From Clostridium sp. (GTDB lineage Bacteria > Bacillota > Clostridia > Clostridiales > Clostridiaceae): 50,647 nt of DNA. Each line of letters opens with the position of its first letter. The first letter of the stretch is position 1. The DNA is taken from the NCBI RefSeq assembly GCF_016650035.1, contig NZ_JAENWM010000019.1:1-50647 (forward strand). Direction: 5' to 3'. The position numbers were made by a program, and so were the translations under genes. The notes under the pieces are model-generated. The model saw nothing but the letters and a program-made list of their open reading frames with translations, did no database searches and was not told the origin of the DNA. Positions 25,799-33,548 of the stretch are shown here, in pieces.

Positions 25799-26353
25799 AT
25801 TAAAAAACTTGCTTTTTTGTCCTGTATTTTAATGTTACTAACAATATTACCTAGTTTAAGTGTAAATGGAGCGTCTTTAAATCAACCGGGTTCAGAAGCT
25901 AAGAACCTATATAATGAACAAATAGAGGCAGTAGCTGTGTTTAACGATGCAAACGGCTCAATTTATGTTACTGACGATGATGTTTATTTAATGGCCCAAG
26001 TGGTATATGCCGAAAGCTGTGGGGAATCTTATAGTGGGAAACTTGCTGTAGCTTCTGTTATACTAAATCGCGCTAACCATATTGGTTTTCCAAAATCAAT
26101 TTCTGGTGTTATTTATCAGAAGAATGCCTTTTCTTGTGTTAAAGACGGGAAGGTATTTCACGGTGGTAAGGCGAATATCATTCCTGATTCTTCTAGTTAC
26201 ACCGCAGTATTAGATGCATTAAAAGGTAAAGATCCTACCTATCAGGCTGTTTTCTTTTATAATCCTAAAATAGCTACTTCTACGTGGATGAAGGATATAA
26301 AAAAGGCCAATATAAAAACTATAGGAAACCATGTATTTTTTGTCGTCAAATAA
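25799..26353 (+). CDS. SleB-type cell-wall hydrolase, riboswitch-controlled
   Basis: 184 residues if started at ATT (25799). From there it reads as a good signal peptide, (M)KKLAFLSCILMLLTILPSLSVNG, preceded by AGGAG eight bases away. The next start codons in frame, TTG at 25817 and ATG at 25832, have no SD and would remove the lysines. A stop at 25778 excludes earlier starts. The mature part is a Hydrolase_2/SleB domain (about 58-184) with the presumed catalytic Glu in YAESCGESYSGKLAVASVIL. SleB enzymes cleave spore-cortex or vegetative peptidoglycan; there is no peptidoglycan-binding domain here. A double hairpin terminates it at 26358-26438. Confidence 0.88.
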   Translation: MKKLAFLSCILMLLTILPSLSVNGASLNQPGSEAKNLYNEQIEAVAVFNDANGSIYVTDDDVYLMAQVVYAESCGESYSGKLAVASVILNRANHIGFPKSISGVIYQKNAFSCVKDGKVFHGGKANIIPDSSSYTAVLDALKGKDPTYQAVFFYNPKIATSTWMKDIKKANIKTIGNHVFFVVK

Positions 26354-26357
26354 AAAT

Positions 26358-26380
26358 GACTGTAGTATTTGACTACAGTC
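26358..26380 (+). terminator. Small hairpin after the SleB-type gene
   Basis: GACTGTAGT/ACTACAGTC with a 5-nt loop, five bases after the stop codon. There is no T-run directly after it, so it probably acts with the larger hairpin next to it. Confidence 0.5.
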
Positions 26381-26381
26381 T

Positions 26382-26438
26382 AGGCAGCTAACCCTTGTTA
26401 GAGCTAACCCTGTTAGAGCTAACAAGGGTTAGCTGCCT
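26382..26438. terminator. Large terminator between convergent genes
   Basis: A perfect 20-bp stem, AGGCAGCTAACCCTTGTTAG (26382-26401) with its complement (26419-26438), is followed on the plus strand by GTTTTTATTT. The loop holds another near-copy of AGCTAACCCTGTTAG, making three repeats in a row. It separates the plus-strand hydrolase gene from the convergent reductase gene. Confidence 0.88.
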
Positions 26439-26442
26439 GTTT

Positions 26443-27300
26443 TTATTTCTTGTCTAAATATGAAACTGAGCTAAGGGCTGCTACCAAACCTTCACCTGCA
26501 GCCTTAATATACTGATATGGTTTACCAACACAATCTCCTGCAGCATAGCATCCTTCTATATTGGTTTTCATGTTTCTGTCTACTTTTATATGTCCATCTT
26601 CTATTTGAAGGCCTGGTACTAAATTATCTGGGGATAGGCTATCTCTTAGCATGAAAACTCCATCTGTAATTATTTCACCATGGTCTAAAATTATCTTAGT
26701 TACTCTGTCGTCACCAACTATTTCTACTGGCTTGTGTTTTATTATCTCTACATTAGGGTTTAAATTATATTCACCTTTGTACATAGGAATATAATATGTT
26801 TTAGAAGTAAGTTCGCTTACGTAATTAGTTTCTTCTTCACTTTCTTTGTTATATCCAACTATAACTACTGTTTTCCCCTTATATAATGGAGCATCACAAG
26901 TAGCACAGTACCCTACCCCACTTCCTAAAAATTTCTCTTCCCCTTTTAATGGTTTGCTGTATTCTATGCCCGTAGCTAAAATTATTGATTTAGCTTCATA
27001 AATCTTATCATTTACCATCAGTGCAAAATACTCTCCCATAGCATAAACGTTATTTATTCTCTCAGGTATAATACTTATCCCCATAGCTTTAATATGAGAT
27101 GCAAACTGATTTTTAAGTTCATTTCCTGTAATGTTATAAAAGCCTAAAAAGTTATTTACTCTTGGCGCTTTTACAAGTTTAGAACTAAGCTCTTTATTCC
27201 CAAAAAGTATTATTTTTTTGTTTCTAATTTTAGCATTGATTGCTGCTTCAAGCCCTGCTGGACCTGTTCCTATTATAGCAATGTCATATCTTTCACTCAT
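26443..27300 (-). CDS. trxB: Thioredoxin reductase-like flavoprotein lacking NADPH motifs
   Basis: 285 residues, shorter than NADPH thioredoxin reductases (about 310). The FAD site GTGPAGLEAA and the redox pair Cys132-Cys135 (YCATCDAP) are present, as is the C-terminal GCYAAGDCVG. In the second nucleotide domain the usual GGGxSA and HRRxxxR motifs are missing; VIVGYNKESEEETNYV and YYIPMYKG stand in their place. This matches what is known of ferredoxin-dependent flavin thioredoxin reductases of clostridia. I infer that reduced ferredoxin, not NADPH, is the donor. Thioredoxin follows at 27465 with its own promoter. Confidence 0.85.
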   Translation of the reverse strand: MSERYDIAIIGTGPAGLEAAINAKIRNKKIILFGNKELSSKLVKAPRVNNFLGFYNITGNELKNQFASHIKAMGISIIPERINNVYAMGEYFALMVNDKIYEAKSIILATGIEYSKPLKGEEKFLGSGVGYCATCDAPLYKGKTVVIVGYNKESEEETNYVSELTSKTYYIPMYKGEYNLNPNVEIIKHKPVEIVGDDRVTKIILDHGEIITDGVFMLRDSLSPDNLVPGLQIEDGHIKVDRNMKTNIEGCYAAGDCVGKPYQYIKAAGEGLVAALSSVSYLDKK

Positions 27301-27331
27301 TATTTTTCCTCCTCGTCACTCTTTGCGGGTA

Positions 27332-27354
27332 AATAACAATTATTAACTGTTATT
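27332..27354. promoter_or_regulatory. Inverted repeat upstream of the reductase gene
   Basis: AATAACA and TGTTATT separated by nine bases, about 32 bases upstream of the reductase ATG. Possibly an operator; nothing else supports it. Confidence 0.25.
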
Positions 27355-27383
27355 ACTCATATTTAACTTATAATAAATAAAAC

Positions 27384-27425
27384 AAAGATAGTTATTTAAA
27401 TTATAAAATTTAAATAACTATCTTT
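27384..27425 (-). terminator. Terminator of trxA
   Basis: A perfect 18-bp stem (AAAGATAGTTATTTAAAT and its complement, 6-nt loop) is followed on the minus strand by a T-rich run. It lies between trxA and the reductase gene, so the two are probably separate transcripts. Confidence 0.75.
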
Positions 27426-27464
27426 AAACATTTAATTTAATAACATAACATTAATGTACAGATT

Positions 27465-27782
27465 TTATAAATGTCTTTGAATTATCTTCTTTATATCTGC
27501 TTTAGGTCTAAATCCTACCATAGTATCTTTTATTTTATCTTTACTAAAAACCATAACAGTTGGAATACTTGCAATTTTATACTTTGATGATATCATTGGG
27601 CTATCATCAACATTTATTTTTGCAAATTTAACTTCTTTGCCCATTTCCTTTGCTAATTCTTCAATTACAGGACTTAACATTTTACAAGGTCCACACCAAG
27701 GTGCCCAAAAATCTACTACCACAATGCTATCTGATTTTGTAATTTCTTCATTAAAATTATTGTCATTAACTTCTTTAATCAT
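27465..27782 (-). CDS. trxA: Thioredoxin
   Basis: 105 residues, canonical thioredoxin length. The active site is WCGPC (Trp29-Cys30-Gly-Pro-Cys33) in VVDFWAPWCGPCKMLSP, and the cis-proline lies in SIPTVMVF. It reduces protein disulfides in the cytoplasm and is presumably recharged by the flavoprotein encoded just downstream. The promoter (27835-27863) is strong, and a GC-rich inverted repeat overlaps the start of transcription. Confidence 0.97.
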   Translation of the reverse strand: MIKEVNDNNFNEEITKSDSIVVVDFWAPWCGPCKMLSPVIEELAKEMGKEVKFAKINVDDSPMISSKYKIASIPTVMVFSKDKIKDTMVGFRPKADIKKIIQRHL

Positions 27783-27803
27783 ATTCTTACCTCCAATTTT
27801 TAT

Positions 27804-27822
27804 ACTACCCCTGCCGGGTATG
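27804..27822. promoter_or_regulatory. GC-rich inverted repeat, possible CsoR/CstR-type operator
   Basis: TACCC-CTGCC-GGGTA (27806-27820) stands out in AT-rich DNA just after the predicted trxA start. TACCC/GGGTA half-sites are typical of CsoR/RcnR-family repressors, some of which sense persulfide. Position fits roadblock repression. No such repressor gene is in the window. Confidence 0.4.
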
Positions 27823-27834
27823 TTCTATACTATT

Positions 27835-27863
27835 ATTGTATACCTTATTTTGTGACTAGTCAA
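27835..27863 (-). promoter_or_regulatory. Promoter of trxA
   Basis: TTGACT (27858-27863) and TACAAT (27835-27840) with a 17-base spacer on the minus strand, about 55 bases upstream of the trxA ATG. Confidence 0.75.
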
Positions 27864-27882
27864 CATGATTCGGTTTGTTTTT

Positions 27883-29130
27883 TTATGAATCTATAATATT
27901 TTTAACTATACTGTTATTATACCCTGAACTTGGAAATTGTTTCATCAGTTTTTTCGCATAATTTTTTGCTTTATTTAAATCTACATCTTTATTTATAAGA
28001 ATAAGATTATATAACACTTCTTCAGTGTAACTTCCACTAGGAAACTTATTTAGAGTAAGTTCATAGTACTTAATAGCATTTTCGAAGTCCGAATTATATT
28101 TGTAACATAATGCTAACATATAAATAATATGCTGATTCAAATAATTGTCTTTAGAATAAGGCAGAGCATATAAAAAATATTTCTGCGCCTCAGTATATTT
28201 TTCACTATGCATATAGCTCATACCTTTTTCATAAAAATATGCTATTCCATCCTTTTTAATAATTTCTTCCCCTTCTACCATGAGTAGTTTATCATTAATT
28301 GCTAAATTAGCATCCTTCGCATCTTTCCACAAGTTTACACATTCAATTATTTTCTCCATATTATTATTTTTTATACTCTCCACAAATTGCTCTTTTGGAA
28401 ATTTTTCCTCCGTTACTGTTTTTATTACACTTACACTTTCTTCTTTATCTTTATTCTTATTTAGTTTTAATTTTGGTTGACCTTGTTTCATATCAGTTGT
28501 TGAAACAGTCATGGAAGCACTCCGCAACTTATACCAATATGTTTTACCTAGGAGAAAAATAGTTATAGCTAAAAGTATACTGCCAGCAATTATAAAACTC
28601 TTTTTATAATTTATCTCTCTTTTTATGTTACCATATTTTATTAATGTTTTTTTGTTTGTAATAGCCTTCATATTTTTTTTATCTACTTTTAAAACTTCAT
28701 TTATATGCTGTAGTGCTTTATCATATTCCCCACGCTTTATGTAGCAAAGGCTAATACTATTATTCACGTTTATAAAATTAAAGTGGCTATTTTCACATTG
28801 TTTTAGTATATCTAGAGCGCCGGATATATTAAACTCTACTATTAAATCCAATGCATTGTAGTACATATGTAATTTTTCCACATCTTTTATACTATCCTTT
28901 AGATATTTTTTTGATACTTCATCATGGTTTCTTTTATAATTTATATTCCACATTCTTTTAGCGTTTTCTAAGTCACCTTTTAGATAATATAAAATACCCC
29001 TCAAATTCAAAGCTGCAGCATTTGTAATATTTACAGAAATACACTTTTCGCAAAGAGCTAATGATCTGTCTATATAACCATCATTATATTTATTCATTGC
29101 TTTCACATATATTTTTCCTGATTTATCCAT
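27883..29130 (-). CDS. TPR-repeat membrane protein
   Basis: 415 residues. N-terminal TPR-like repeats (about 1-165, for example AALNLRGILYYLKGDLENAKRMW) face the cytoplasm. One membrane helix lies at about 177-197 after a basic cluster. The C-terminal part (about 290-410) has more TPR repeats, including YMLALCYKYNSDFENAIKYYELTLNKFPSGSY, and probably lies outside. This resembles scaffold proteins for envelope assembly or stress, but no specific role is evident. It sits downstream of the ECF sigma/anti-sigma pair in the same direction and may belong to that regulon. Confidence 0.75.
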   Translation of the reverse strand: MDKSGKIYVKAMNKYNDGYIDRSLALCEKCISVNITNAAALNLRGILYYLKGDLENAKRMWNINYKRNHDEVSKKYLKDSIKDVEKLHMYYNALDLIVEFNISGALDILKQCENSHFNFINVNNSISLCYIKRGEYDKALQHINEVLKVDKKNMKAITNKKTLIKYGNIKREINYKKSFIIAGSILLAITIFLLGKTYWYKLRSASMTVSTTDMKQGQPKLKLNKNKDKEESVSVIKTVTEEKFPKEQFVESIKNNNMEKIIECVNLWKDAKDANLAINDKLLMVEGEEIIKKDGIAYFYEKGMSYMHSEKYTEAQKYFLYALPYSKDNYLNQHIIYMLALCYKYNSDFENAIKYYELTLNKFPSGSYTEEVLYNLILINKDVDLNKAKNYAKKLMKQFPSSGYNNSIVKNIIDS

Positions 29131-29265
29131 GTTTTCACCTTTTATTTTCTAATATTTATGCTTATTCTAATTATAACATAAATTAGAAAAGTATATATTA
29201 TTACAATTTCATTCACTTCGCTGACTAATTCTAAAATAATTTTCTTTCTGTCTAAGAGGATGAAC

Positions 29266-30267
29266 TTATTTTTTCTCTTCACTTACAATTTGCATATCTA
29301 CTGGTTTAGAAGGTTCTAGCAAGGTCATCTTACCCACAGCTTTATGAGAAATATTATAGTTATCGTCCTCATATATTAACAATTGAAGTATTAAATCATT
29401 CTTAACTTTTTCCGCAGTAACTATTTGTTGTTTTTGATCTTTAACTTGATATAATGTAGTAAATTCGCCTGTATTAACCTCTAAACTATATACGTCAGAA
29501 CCTTTAGCTACAGTGCCATATGCAAAACCTGTCACAACTATTAAATTCTCATTATCCCACCATTCTATATTTCTTGTTGTAGACAGCGAATCATTAATAA
29601 CTTCATATTTGACTATTTCATTAGTTTTTATATCTTTAACATAAATTGCATGAATTCCAAAATCTACATCTTGTTCTTTCATTGTATCTATAACCGCAGA
29701 TTTTTTACCGTCTAAAGAGTTTTCCCAAACCATCTCATAAGTTGGAAGTTCCTTAGTTGAAACTACTATACTCTTAAATTCCATTGGAGGATTATCTTCT
29801 TTGGTAATATCTTGGATGCTTTCTTCCATACTAGTCCCCTCACCGCTTCTCTCTTCTGCTTTATACATAGCTACTTTATTTTGAATAGCGTCTTCACTCT
29901 TATAGGATCCTCCATAAAAATTATTTAGAAGCATTGGAATGAATGCTATCATAGCTATAACTGCCGCTGCATAAGATAAATACTTGTTCTTATATCTTTT
30001 AAAATTATATAAGACCTTATTTGATGTCTTTTTACTATATCTATTTTTATCTATAGCATTAATTATATTCGTTCTTGAACTGTTAAACTCAATACCCTCT
30101 ATTGCTAGAGCCATCTTAAATGATGAATCTATACTAGACTCTTCTTCATACATCATCCTGCAGCTCTCACATCCATCCATGTGATTCTCTAATGCAATCT
30201 TAAGATCATTTGAAATATTTCCTAATACATAGTCCTCTAATCTCTTTTTAAATATATTACAATTCAT
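29266..30267 (-). CDS. Zinc-type (ZAS) anti-sigma factor
   Basis: 333 residues. The N-terminus is a zf-HC2/ZAS domain with Cys3, His29, Cys33 and Cys36 (ENHMDGCESC) as probable zinc ligands. A single membrane helix (about 97-115) follows. The external C-terminal domain of about 210 residues is rich in beta structure and could be the sensor. It overlaps the sigma-factor gene by 11 bases, the normal sigma/anti-sigma arrangement, so it should hold that sigma factor at the membrane until a signal arrives. The signal is unknown. Confidence 0.87.
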   Translation of the reverse strand: MNCNIFKKRLEDYVLGNISNDLKIALENHMDGCESCRMMYEEESSIDSSFKMALAIEGIEFNSSRTNIINAIDKNRYSKKTSNKVLYNFKRYKNKYLSYAAAVIAMIAFIPMLLNNFYGGSYKSEDAIQNKVAMYKAEERSGEGTSMEESIQDITKEDNPPMEFKSIVVSTKELPTYEMVWENSLDGKKSAVIDTMKEQDVDFGIHAIYVKDIKTNEIVKYEVINDSLSTTRNIEWWDNENLIVVTGFAYGTVAKGSDVYSLEVNTGEFTTLYQVKDQKQQIVTAEKVKNDLILQLLIYEDDNYNISHKAVGKMTLLEPSKPVDMQIVSEEKK

Positions 30268-30817
30268 TGTTTACACCCCTTTCCACTTTAGAAATGAAAG
30301 TTTTGAAATTTTGTCTACTCTTATAATATCTACGCTTTACGTTAGATTCTGTAATTTCTAAAATTTCAGCTAGATCGTGAAATGTTAGATTTTGCAAATA
30401 TCTTATGATTAATATTTGCCTATCTATTTCACTCAAACTACTTAAGTAAGCTTCTACATATCCTTTAGTTTCTTTAAATTCTGCTGCTTGTTCTGGTGAC
30501 ATCTCTCTTGATGTAACGTTTGGTATATCTTCTATGTTCGACTCATAAACTCTTTTATATTTACGTATGTAATCAATACATTTATTTTTAGAAATTTGAA
30601 GCAGCCAATTTAAAAACTTATGGTTTTTATCATAAAGATATAGCTTGTTATATATGGTAATAAATGATTCTTGAGTTATATCCTCTGCTGCTTCTTTATC
30701 TTTTATCATATTATAAATAAATTTTAAAACTATAGATTCATATTTATTAACTAATATATTAAAACTATCAATATTTCCGTCTAATATACTTTGAATTAGA
30801 TTTGAGTCCTCCTGCAC
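30257..30817 (-). CDS. ECF-type RNA polymerase sigma factor
   Basis: 186 residues. Region 2 (about 20-90) contains AAEDITQESFITIYNKL and KFLNWLLQISKNKCIDYIRK. Region 4 (about 120-175) contains LSEIDRQILIIRYLQNLTFHDLAEILEITESNVKRRYYKSR, an HTH. The SigW-like layout fits a factor paired with the ZAS anti-sigma factor next to it. A GAAACG motif about 50 bases upstream (minus strand, TGAAAC at 30865-30870) looks like an ECF -35 box and could be self-regulation, although I see no matching -10. The operon reads sigma, anti-sigma, then perhaps the TPR protein. Confidence 0.93.
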   Translation of the reverse strand: MQEDSNLIQSILDGNIDSFNILVNKYESIVLKFIYNMIKDKEAAEDITQESFITIYNKLYLYDKNHKFLNWLLQISKNKCIDYIRKYKRVYESNIEDIPNVTSREMSPEQAAEFKETKGYVEAYLSSLSEIDRQILIIRYLQNLTFHDLAEILEITESNVKRRYYKSRQNFKTFISKVERGVNNEL

Positions 30818-30945
30818 TTTTATTCCTCGCTCCCTAAAATATATTTTATTTCTACTTTATATACGTTTCAAAAAATTAATAGTGATAAAGTTATCCCCAG
30901 TTTAGATATTAAAATTAGTTTATCCACATAAATAATACACATTTG

Positions 30946-31812
30946 TTATTTATCACTTAAATATTCCTCTATGGAATTAAAAAATACTGTTACAGCCAAG
31001 AGATCTGCTGATCCTCCTGGGCTTATATTTTGTTCTATAAATTCACTATCAAGACCCTCGATTGCGTCTTTCCCGCAGTCTGTGGTCATTCCGCCTAAAG
31101 AAATTATGTTAACTGCCTTTTGTTGTACTTCTTTTAATGTTATCATTGAATGTCTGTGGAGAACATTAGAATCCTCACAATGCTGCATAATGGATATAAG
31201 CGTATGAATTAACCTATCATTTAAATTTAGGGATTTATTTTCTTTATACACCCCAGTAGCGTAGTCAAAAACAAGGGGAATACCTCTTTCTACTTGACCC
31301 CTTATTCCCTCTATCTTATATTCTACAAATAATTTTTCTCCATAGCTTGTCGCTTTATCTTTATTCATATAGAATAGTTCATCTTGAACAAGCCCTCTAG
31401 TCATCTCTTTTATTAATCCTTGTATTTCACTGAAATTTTTCTTTTCATAAATAGCTTTGGTCACAGCTGCGCAGCTTATACCCAAAAGAAAAATCATGCC
31501 TTTATGAGTGTTTACACCCTTTGTTGCTTTAAACATTTCATTTTCTGCTTCTATTCCTATATTTCTAATGGCCATAAATATCTCTTTAGGAGTTTTATCT
31601 GAGTACCCCTCTTCAGCAAATAAAACCATATACTTACTTAGAATAGAGGTGCTTTTAATAAAACAGTAATGGTCCATATCCCTATGAGCTCCTTTTGATA
31701 TAGAGGATACTAATCCTGGCGACGGATATGCAGCCACTTCATATAGCATCGCCTCTATTGCATACCCTGCTATAACAAAAGCTTCTTCTGTTATTATATA
31801 TTTATTTTTCAT
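30946..31812 (-). CDS. citG: Triphosphoribosyl-dephospho-CoA synthase
   Basis: 288 residues. It makes the precursor of the CitD prosthetic group from dephospho-CoA and ATP. Family motifs include YEVAAYPSPGLVSSISKGAHRDMDHY near the start, KGVNTHKGMIFLLGI and the C-terminal ISPGGSADLLAVTVFF. The start overlaps citX by 11 bases. It closes the series citC-citX-citG, which attaches the cofactor to the lyase encoded upstream. Confidence 0.93.
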   Translation of the reverse strand: MKNKYIITEEAFVIAGYAIEAMLYEVAAYPSPGLVSSISKGAHRDMDHYCFIKSTSILSKYMVLFAEEGYSDKTPKEIFMAIRNIGIEAENEMFKATKGVNTHKGMIFLLGISCAAVTKAIYEKKNFSEIQGLIKEMTRGLVQDELFYMNKDKATSYGEKLFVEYKIEGIRGQVERGIPLVFDYATGVYKENKSLNLNDRLIHTLISIMQHCEDSNVLHRHSMITLKEVQQKAVNIISLGGMTTDCGKDAIEGLDSEFIEQNISPGGSADLLAVTVFFNSIEEYLSDK

Positions 31813-32314
31813 AAACTTTCTCCATATATTCTGTGAATCTTATTTTAATGAATTCTTCCACTTCTTTTTTGCTATGTTTTTCACTTCTTACGCAATTATG
31901 AGCTATGTCATCACATAAAAAACATTTTCTCATACCTAAACCGAAATCACTACGGCTAATACCTAAGCCTTGCACGTCATATACATCTATATCTACACAT
32001 CTTCCTAAAGGGTGCTTTTCTTCTATACCCAGCGTAATTAATTTAATATCTCTCGCACTTTTGTTTATAGACATAATCACAAGCGGACCTTCTGCCGTTG
32101 TAGTAATTATTTTATTATGAATAGACTCACAAAAAGTTTCACAAATTACAAGTTCTATAATTTTTATTATACCTTGCGTAAAGCTATTATCTTTTTTTAT
32201 ACCCGGATAGTTAACCCTTATAACCAATAGAGGCATTTTAAATTGTTCCAGTAATTTTTCTTGATATTCAATTCTTCTTTCTCTCTCTAAAAATATATCT
32301 TCTGCTGTATACAT
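31802..32314 (-). CDS. citX: Apo-citrate lyase phosphoribosyl-dephospho-CoA transferase
   Basis: 170 residues. It transfers the phosphoribosyl-dephospho-CoA group onto Ser14 of the acyl carrier CitD. The conserved HPLGRCVDIDVYD and the CFLCDDIAHNCVRSEKHS block are characteristic of CitX. It lies six bases after citC and overlaps citG, so the three activation genes are coupled. It is a separate protein here, not fused to CitG as in some lactic acid bacteria. Confidence 0.92.
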   Translation of the reverse strand: MYTAEDIFLERERRIEYQEKLLEQFKMPLLVIRVNYPGIKKDNSFTQGIIKIIELVICETFCESIHNKIITTTAEGPLVIMSINKSARDIKLITLGIEEKHPLGRCVDIDVYDVQGLGISRSDFGLGMRKCFLCDDIAHNCVRSEKHSKKEVEEFIKIRFTEYMEKVYEK

Positions 32315-32320
32315 ATTATA

Positions 32321-33364
32321 TTAATGTGGAGAATCGCTAGACCTTATTTCCCCCATTATCTCCTTTCCTACTTTAGTATTTAAAAATTTCCATGTTGAAC
32401 TAGGAACTATATTTTCAATTTCTGATATTTTATCTTCTTTGATTAATTTTCTAACCTTTGAAGCACTTATAATATCACCCATCAAAGCTTTTCTCTTTAC
32501 TTCTACAACCTCAACCCCATAAGCAGGTAGTATTTTCTTTAAAGCGTTATTATAAGCATTTGTAACTTTACAATAAGGCTCTTCTCCTATAAATCTTTTT
32601 GTTATATTTAACCTTTCACAAAAATATCTTCCGAAAATCGTTGCATCAAGTGTTGTATATGCCTTTAGTCTTTCATCTTCCACTCTTAAAAAATAGGATG
32701 GGAAAGTAGCCGCTGAAATTATATATTCGCCACCTTTTATTACCTTCACATTAGGAAGATGAGAAACACCTTTTTTAACCATATCGTATCTATAATTAAA
32801 TGGAAATGATGATTTATCTTCTTCTACTATAAATACTAGTACCTCTTTACTTTTAGATGCAGCTTCTTCTATTAAATACTTGTGTCCTAAAGTAAATGGA
32901 TTACAATTCATAACTATAGCTGCTTTTTCAGTGGTCTTATCAATGCTATATTCCACTTGTATATCCTCTAAATATCTTCTTATATCATATATTCCACTCT
33001 CAAGGAGAGCTACATTTTCTACTTTCTGTATGAGTTTGTACCCAAGTGATGAAAATATATCTATGTTTCCTACCTTTGTAAAAATAAAACTATGATAGAT
33101 TTCTTCCTCAAAAAGCCTATCCGATATTGCTCCCATAAGCATAGCGGATACTCCTGCTCCTCTTAAATCATCCGATACTGCAAAACACTTAAAAACGTTT
33201 TTAGCCTTAGAACAAGTGGCTTTAATTTCATCGTTTTGCCTAATAACTATAGTATAATCTGCGTTATCATCAAATTTTAGGTTGAACTTTAGTAAAAAAT
33301 CTTTTACTTCTTTAACTCTATCTTTATCTTTCAAATTAATTCTTTCAACGTTAAGTTCATACAT
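32321..33364 (-). CDS. citC: [Citrate (pro-3S)-lyase] ligase
   Basis: 347 residues. An N-terminal GNAT-like domain (about 15-130) is followed by a nucleotidyltransferase-type acetate:SH-protein ligase domain with NCNPFTLGHKYLIEEA and SASKVRKLI. It acetylates the CitD prosthetic group with acetate and ATP to activate the lyase. The 184-base gap after citF holds a hairpin (33498-33525), so citC-citX-citG may be expressed at a lower level than the lyase genes. GGAGG precedes the ATG. Confidence 0.93.
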   Translation of the reverse strand: MYELNVERINLKDKDRVKEVKDFLLKFNLKFDDNADYTIVIRQNDEIKATCSKAKNVFKCFAVSDDLRGAGVSAMLMGAISDRLFEEEIYHSFIFTKVGNIDIFSSLGYKLIQKVENVALLESGIYDIRRYLEDIQVEYSIDKTTEKAAIVMNCNPFTLGHKYLIEEAASKSKEVLVFIVEEDKSSFPFNYRYDMVKKGVSHLPNVKVIKGGEYIISAATFPSYFLRVEDERLKAYTTLDATIFGRYFCERLNITKRFIGEEPYCKVTNAYNNALKKILPAYGVEVVEVKRKALMGDIISASKVRKLIKEDKISEIENIVPSSTWKFLNTKVGKEIMGEIRSSDSPH

Positions 33365-33497
33365 AGGGAGCCTCCTTACGTTAATTGCTAATAATAACTA
33401 ATATATTATATTTCATTTATGTCTTTAACCTATTATATATTCATTATTGACTAAAAGCTAATATACCATTACTGTTCTTTTAAAGATAAAATGAAAT

Positions 33498-33525
33498 AAA
33501 GCTGAAAATCATTATTTTCAGCTTT
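33498..33525 (-). terminator. Hairpin between citF and citC, partial terminator
   Basis: AAAGCTGAAAAT/ATTTTCAGCTTT, a 12-bp stem with a 4-nt loop. The following minus-strand sequence ATTTCATTTTATC is T-rich but broken, so termination is likely only partial. Confidence 0.6.
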
Positions 33526-33548
33526 ACCTTATAAGTCCTTATAAAGTT

